In this document: positions 60,009-64,000 of the stretch, piece by piece | Layout of the letters: each line of letters begins with the position of its first letter | Position numbering within the stretch: position 1 is the stretch's first letter | Assembly: GCA_963743875.1 (NCBI GenBank) | Contig: CAVURM010000001.1 | Location: 930,001-994,000 of the forward strand | DNA from: RHKX01 sp963743875 | GTDB lineage: Bacteria; Actinomycetota; Thermoleophilia; Solirubrobacterales; 70-9 | Length of the DNA stretch: 64,000 nt | Reading direction: 5' to 3' | The notes under the pieces: model-generated | Told to the model about the DNA's origin: nothing | Database searches by the model: none | The model's input: the letters and a program-made list of their open reading frames with translations, nothing else | Position numbers and translations under genes: made by a program

Positions 60009-60748
60009 CGCTCCGTCGCTTCCTCCTGCACGAGACGAAGCTCGGATATCCCCGCCTCCGCCAAGCCGAGCAACTCGTCGAGGGAAGCCCTGGATAGCGG
60101 CGTCCGTTCAGCGGTCGCCTGTACCTCGACCAGGCCCCCATCGCCGGTCATCACGACGTTGGCGTCGACCTCCGCCCGTGAGTCCTCCGAATAGTCGAGA
60201 TCGCAGAGGGACCGTCCGTCGACTACACCGACGCTTAGCGCCGCGACGGTACCGGTGAACGGGAGAGCGGCCAGATCACCGCGCTCGACCAGGTCCGCCA
60301 GCGCCAGGTTGAGTGCGACGTAGGCGCCGGTGATCGACGCGCAACGGGTTCCACCATCCGCCTGCAGAACGTCGCAGTCGACCCAGACCGCGCGCTCACC
60401 GAGCGCCTCGAAATCGACTACCACTCGCAGGGCACGACCGATCAACCGTTGGATCTCGATCGATCGCCCATCCGGCCGGCCACGCTTGGAATCGCGCTCC
60501 TTGCGCTCGCCGGTTGAGGCGGGCAGCATCGCGTACTCGGCGGTGACCCAGCCCTTGCCCCGCCCGCGCATCCAACGCGGTACCTCCTCCTGGATCGAGG
60601 CGGTGCAGATGACTCGCGTCTCTCCGATCGAGATCAAGGCCGAGCCGTCCGCGGTGCGAACGAACCCGGGTTCGATCGTCACCGGCCGCATCTGCTCTGG
60701 CGAGCGTTCGTAGCTTCGGGCCCGATCGGGCAAGGCGTCAGTAGGCAT
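60005..60748 (-). CDS. rph: Ribonuclease PH
   Basis: 247 residues; phosphorolytic 3' exoribonuclease that trims tRNA 3' ends. Motifs: ALISIGETRVICTASIQE, RGKGWVTAEYAMLPAST, RSIEIQRLIGRALRVVVDF, DCDVLQADGGTRCASITGAYVAL (given in parts) and DLDYSEDSRAEVDANVVM. First of the rph-rdgB-CDF set. Confidence 0.95.
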   Translation of the reverse strand: MPTDALPDRARSYERSPEQMRPVTIEPGFVRTADGSALISIGETRVICTASIQEEVPRWMRGRGKGWVTAEYAMLPASTGERKERDSKRGRPDGRSIEIQRLIGRALRVVVDFEALGERAVWVDCDVLQADGGTRCASITGAYVALNLALADLVERGDLAALPFTGTVAALSVGVVDGRSLCDLDYSEDSRAEVDANVVMTGDGGLVEVQATAERTPLSRASLDELLGLAEAGISELRLVQEEATER

Positions 60749-60813
60749 GCGCGTGAGTCTCCCAGATCATCGGCCACCCGCCCGAGGGCGGGTGGCCGTG
60801 CGATTGTGGATCG

Positions 60814-61068
60814 TCAGCCGCCGAACGTGATCTTCTGCACGCCCTGGATGATCTTCTTGGTGATTGCCTCGGCCAACTCCTTGCCGATCCCCGACAGGCT
60901 GCCGAGACCGCCGACCGCGGCCACCATGCCCCCCATCAAGGCCGCGACCAGCAGCACCAGGCCGACGTACTCGACCGTGCCCTGCCCGCGCTCGGACGAC
61001 AACCTCGAACGCACCCGATTGGCGACGACCGCCCCTCGGGCGTGGACGAGGCCGAAATATGCGTACAT
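60814..61068 (-). CDS. Flp/Fap-type pilin
   Basis: 84 residues from ATG 61068, preceded by AAAGGAG at 6 bases. The short leader ends at RGQGTVEYVGLVLLVAAL near residue 28, the GxxxxEY processing motif of type IVb Flp pilins, followed by the hydrophobic pilin helix and a short C-terminal tail. Exported and assembled as a Tad pilus by family; no tad genes are present in this window, so it is an orphan here. Confidence 0.8.
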   Translation of the reverse strand: MYAYFGLVHARGAVVANRVRSRLSSERGQGTVEYVGLVLLVAALMGGMVAAVGGLGSLSGIGKELAEAITKKIIQGVQKITFGG

Positions 61069-61237
61069 CGGAACTCCTTTCTCGGCGTGGTCCGCCGAGT
61101 CGTTTGACACCACCGATCGTTGGGGTTGGGCGCCCACCGATCAATGCCTCGATGTGCCCTTATGCGAACAATCCCGTGCCGCCACTGTGAATCTCGAATT
61201 CGGCGCTCGGCCCTGATCGCGTAACCTGCGGCGGCCG

Positions 61238-62954
61238 ATGGCTCGATGGAGAGGGATCTTCGGTCGCAAGGGCAAACGCGAGGGCGAGCCCGATGCGACG
61301 CCGACCGCTTCCGCGGATACCGGGACGGACCCCGTAACCGCGCTCTACCCCACCACCGAGCCCCCGGAGAGCGACCCCTACAACACCGAGGATTGGGAGC
61401 AGGTCGCCGATCCGGCCGCGGGTACGGGAGCGCCCGAGGACGGTGACGACGACGCCGACGATGGGCCCGTCACCGGCGATGTCGAGAGCCGCGCCGGGAT
61501 CCAACCCTTCGATCCGGACACCGGAACCGCCGAATGGGCGCCCCCGTCGCCCGTCGCATCCCGGCGCTCACCCCAACCGGAAGACCTCCCCGACGACCTG
61601 CCCGACTACGAGCTCGCAGGACGAGGGCGAGATCGATGGCGGGGACGAGGAGGAGGGGGACGGTGCACCACCGGGGGACGAAGCGCCCGCCGACCCCGCG
61701 GATGTCGACGAGGTCGCCGAGCCGCCGACCGGTGAGCGGATCCAAGCCGCCGCCGACGAGGCGGCCCAGGTGGCCGAGATGCGCTCCCACGACGAGATCC
61801 TCGCCCTCGAGAAGGATCTCGATCGGGCCAAGACAAATGCGAAATCAGAGATCGATGAACTTTCCATCCGGCTGCGCGAGGCCGAGGCGCGAGCACGACA
61901 GGCCGAAGAGCGTGCCGACCGCGTGGCCAAGGAGCGCGACGAGGTCGAGGCGAATGCTCGCGACGCAGCAACCCAGTGGCTGCGGCAACAGGTCGTCAAG
62001 CTCAAGGCCGAGGCCCAGCAGCGGGTCCGCGAGGAGGTGACGCGGATCCGGGCCGAGGGAGCCGCGGCGGGCGAGACGGGTGGTTCCGGCGCCCCGGTAT
62101 CGGCGGTGGCTGGAGCCGAGGCGGAGGGCCTGCGCAGCGAGCTGAGGCTCGCGCACGAGGAGGCCGACGCGCGCGCGGCGGAGGCTCGCGAGACGGGTCG
62201 ACGCGAGGGAATCGAATCAGCCGGCGACGGCGACCTCGAGACCAGACTCAACGCGGCCCGCGCGGAGGCCCGCGCGGAGCTCGAAGCCGAACTCGAGCGC
62301 ACGTCGGAGCCCCGGCGTCGTGAGCTCGAACAACGCGCCCTCGAGGCGGCTGAGAGCAAGACGGCTGAGCGGATCGCTCGAATCGAGGCCGACGCCGAGG
62401 AGCGGATCCGAGCGGAGGTGGCCGTGGCCCGCCGCGCCGCCGAGGAACGGTTCGCGGAGCTGCTCGGAAAACGGGAACGGGAACTTCAGAGCGAGCGCGA
62501 GGCCAAAGCGGCAGCAATCGAGCAGTCGCACGAGCGCCTCACCCAGATCGAAGGTCAGGCCGTCGAGGCAGCCCAGCGGGTCAGCGCGGCGGAGCAGAAC
62601 CTCGAGGAGGAGAAGCGGCGGCTTCAGGAGGAGTCGGCCGCCCAGCTCGAGATCGCCACGGCCCAGGCACGGGCGGTGGCCGATCAGAACGTCGCCGAGC
62701 GAATGCAGGATCGCGAGGACGAACTCTCCGACGCGATCGCCGCCGCCGAGCGGGCCGAGAAGGAGGTCGCGTCGAAGGTCGAGGAGGCCGAGGAGCGGGC
62801 CCGGGGGTCGGAGGAGCGGGCCCGAGCGGTGGAGGCCGAGGCGGCGGCGACGATCAGCGAGGTCCGTCAGGCCGCCGCCGACTGGCTCCGGGAACAGACG
62901 AAGTCCGTGCAGGCCGAGGCCGCGCGGGCCGCCCGGTCTACCGGCTCGAACTGA
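61238..62954 (+). CDS. Long coiled-coil protein, one frameshift
   Basis: About 570 residues. The N-terminal part (ARWRGIFGRKGKREGEPD) is acidic and proline-rich and reads in one frame to ELA near base 61612; the remainder is in another frame (DEGEIDGGDEEEGDG) and becomes a nearly continuous Ala/Glu/Arg/Lys heptad coiled coil (ALEKDLDRAKTNAKSEIDEL, REEVTRIRAEG, ERIARIEADAEERIRAEVAV) to the stop. One inserted base near 61612 explains the change. No transmembrane or enzymatic motif. A structural or scaffold protein is likely. The 3' end overlaps the convergent HDAC-like gene. Confidence 0.7.
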
Positions 62955-63963
62955 AGGCCGACCGCCACCGGTCGAGGCCGGCCGCACGCGCTACTGCCTC
63001 ATCGACCAGGGCCACCGCCTCCACCGACTCCGGTGACTCGTCGTCGCCGAGCGCGAGGATCGTCGCCAGGACGGAGCTCGCCAGCGCGCCGGGCTCGTAG
63101 CCGCCCTCGAGGCAGACCAGGATCGGCGCACCGATCTCCCGCCCGAGTTCCCGGAGATGTCTGGCCATCGTCGCGTAATCGGACGTACCGACCTCGCAGT
63201 CGGCCAGGGGGTCGATGACGTGAGCGTCATAGCCGGCCGAGACCGCGATCAGATCCGGTCGGTAGGCACGTGCGAGGGGGCCGACCACGTGCTCGACGAG
63301 CCCGATGAACTCGGGGCCTCCGGATCCGGGCGGCACGGGCAGGTTCAGGGTCGTCCCGAGACCCGCGCCCCTGCCGGTCTCGTCGACCATCCCGGTACCC
63401 GGGTAGAGCGGACTCTGGTGGATGCTGATGAAGAGCACGTCGTCGCGGTCGTCGAAGATCTCGGCAGTTCCGTTGCCGTGATGAACGTCCCAATCGAGAA
63501 TCAGAACCCGCTCGGCACCGCATTCGGCAATCGCGTGAGCCGCCCCGACCGCGACGTTGTTGAAGAGGCAGAAGCCCATCGACCGATCGGACTCGGCGTG
63601 ATGGCCGGGGGGACGCAGCCCGCAGAAGGCGAAATCCGACTCGCCCGCGAGCAGTCGCTCAGCACCGGCGCCCGCGGCGCCCGCGGCGCGTAACGCCGCC
63701 TCCCAGGATTCCCCATTGACCATCGTGTCGGCGTCGATTGCGCCTCCGCCCGCCGCACAGAGTGCTTCGATCGCATCGACCAGCCGCGGGTCGTGCACCT
63801 GCAGCAGCCAGCTGCGATCGGCCGCCGGCGGTTCGAGGACGTCCAGCCCCGGCCAACCCACCTCATCCAGCATCGCCTCGATGGCTCGGATCCGCTCGGC
63901 ATTCTCGGGATGAGAACCGGTTCCGTGGAGGAGCGATGAGTGGTGTCGGAGATAGATGCCCAT
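62938..63963 (-). CDS. Histone deacetylase-fold protein (acetoin-utilisation AcuC-like)
   Basis: 341 residues; zinc-dependent amidohydrolase of the HDAC/AcuC family. Motifs: LRHHSSLLHGTGSHPENAERI, RPPGHHAESDRSMGFCLFNN with the tandem His, and LILDWDVHHGNGTAEIF with zinc ligands D, H, and later SAGYDAH. Probable substrates are small acetylated amines or acetyl-lysine proteins; the family member cannot be pinned. Start ATG 63963, 37 bases from the window end. Confidence 0.92.
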   Translation of the reverse strand: MGIYLRHHSSLLHGTGSHPENAERIRAIEAMLDEVGWPGLDVLEPPAADRSWLLQVHDPRLVDAIEALCAAGGGAIDADTMVNGESWEAALRAAGAAGAGAERLLAGESDFAFCGLRPPGHHAESDRSMGFCLFNNVAVGAAHAIAECGAERVLILDWDVHHGNGTAEIFDDRDDVLFISIHQSPLYPGTGMVDETGRGAGLGTTLNLPVPPGSGGPEFIGLVEHVVGPLARAYRPDLIAVSAGYDAHVIDPLADCEVGTSDYATMARHLRELGREIGAPILVCLEGGYEPGALASSVLATILALGDDESPESVEAVALVDEAVARAAGLDRWRSAFSSSR

Positions 63964-64000
63964 CGATGCGGGGTACGGTACTCGCCGACTTGACGCAGCC

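Overview
The window is dense, high-GC bacterial chromosome with short intergenic gaps, many 1- and 4-base stop/start overlaps and many starts lacking a Shine-Dalgarno sequence. Gene content (MeaA-type mutase with malyl-CoA lyase, GTP-type PEP carboxykinase, LexA with a GAAC-type SOS box, DUF2510 protein, DUF1501/DUF1800 pair, Rrf2 plus sulfate transporter) points to an actinobacterium. My best guess is class Thermoleophilia (Solirubrobacterales-like), inferred from gene style rather than from a marker gene. No phage, transposase or CRISPR array was seen. The two tRNAs, RNase P RNA and housekeeping genes say this is core chromosome.

Layout. 1-8 kb: a probable ethylmalonyl-CoA (EMC) pathway cluster (ethylmalonyl-CoA mutase cut by the window edge, MaoC-type mesaconyl-CoA hydratase, acyl-CoA dehydrogenase, malyl-CoA lyase) with an M42 peptidase, a zinc-ribbon protein and a lipoprotein. 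8-13 kb: an ATPase behind a palindrome, a thioesterase and a family II pyrophosphatase both broken by single-base indels, a GFA-fold protein and two small exported or membrane proteins. 13-22.5 kb: PEPCK, a flavin amine oxidase, then a tightly coupled operon starting with a beta-alpha fused succinyl/malyl-CoA synthetase, followed by a FixX-like ferredoxin, acyl-CoA ligase, MFS exporter and GST-like protein. 22.4-30.6 kb: MarR/VOC-dioxygenase divergent pair, YyaL, ArsR-AHSA1 pair with an operator over its start codon, and a cupredoxin-DUF1501-DUF1800 operon. 30.6-35.4 kb: glutamine synthetase, an AhpD-fold protein, an RlpA-like wall protein under a c-di-AMP riboswitch, RNase P RNA, lexA and tRNA-Leu. 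35.5-41.6 kb: an alpha/beta-hydrolase-glycosyltransferase fusion, a methyltransferase and a large LuxR (LAL) regulator. 41.8-46.5 kb: Rrf2 regulator and a complete sulfate ABC transporter. 46.7-55.4 kb: secG and System I cytochrome c maturation genes (ccmI-like, F, E and, 4.5 kb away on the other strand, G and H), interrupted by an antiporter, an SDR, tRNA-Gly and secreted proteins. 55.4-64 kb: large exported protein, small conserved-looking ORFs, CDF transporter, rdgB-rph, Flp pilin, coiled-coil protein and a histone-deacetylase-fold protein.

How it fits together. Ecm, Mcd, Mch and Mcl are the acetyl-CoA assimilation enzymes of the EMC route. Malyl-CoA lyase splits C4/C5 CoA thioesters to glyoxylate plus acetyl- or propionyl-CoA. 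The fused CoA ligase and PEPCK nearby would connect C4 acids to malyl/succinyl-CoA and to phosphoenolpyruvate. A 54-base element recurs three times in convergent intergenic gaps and looks REP-like. At least nine one-base frameshifts in otherwise intact genes, five of them within 700 bases, suggest consensus sequence errors rather than real decay.
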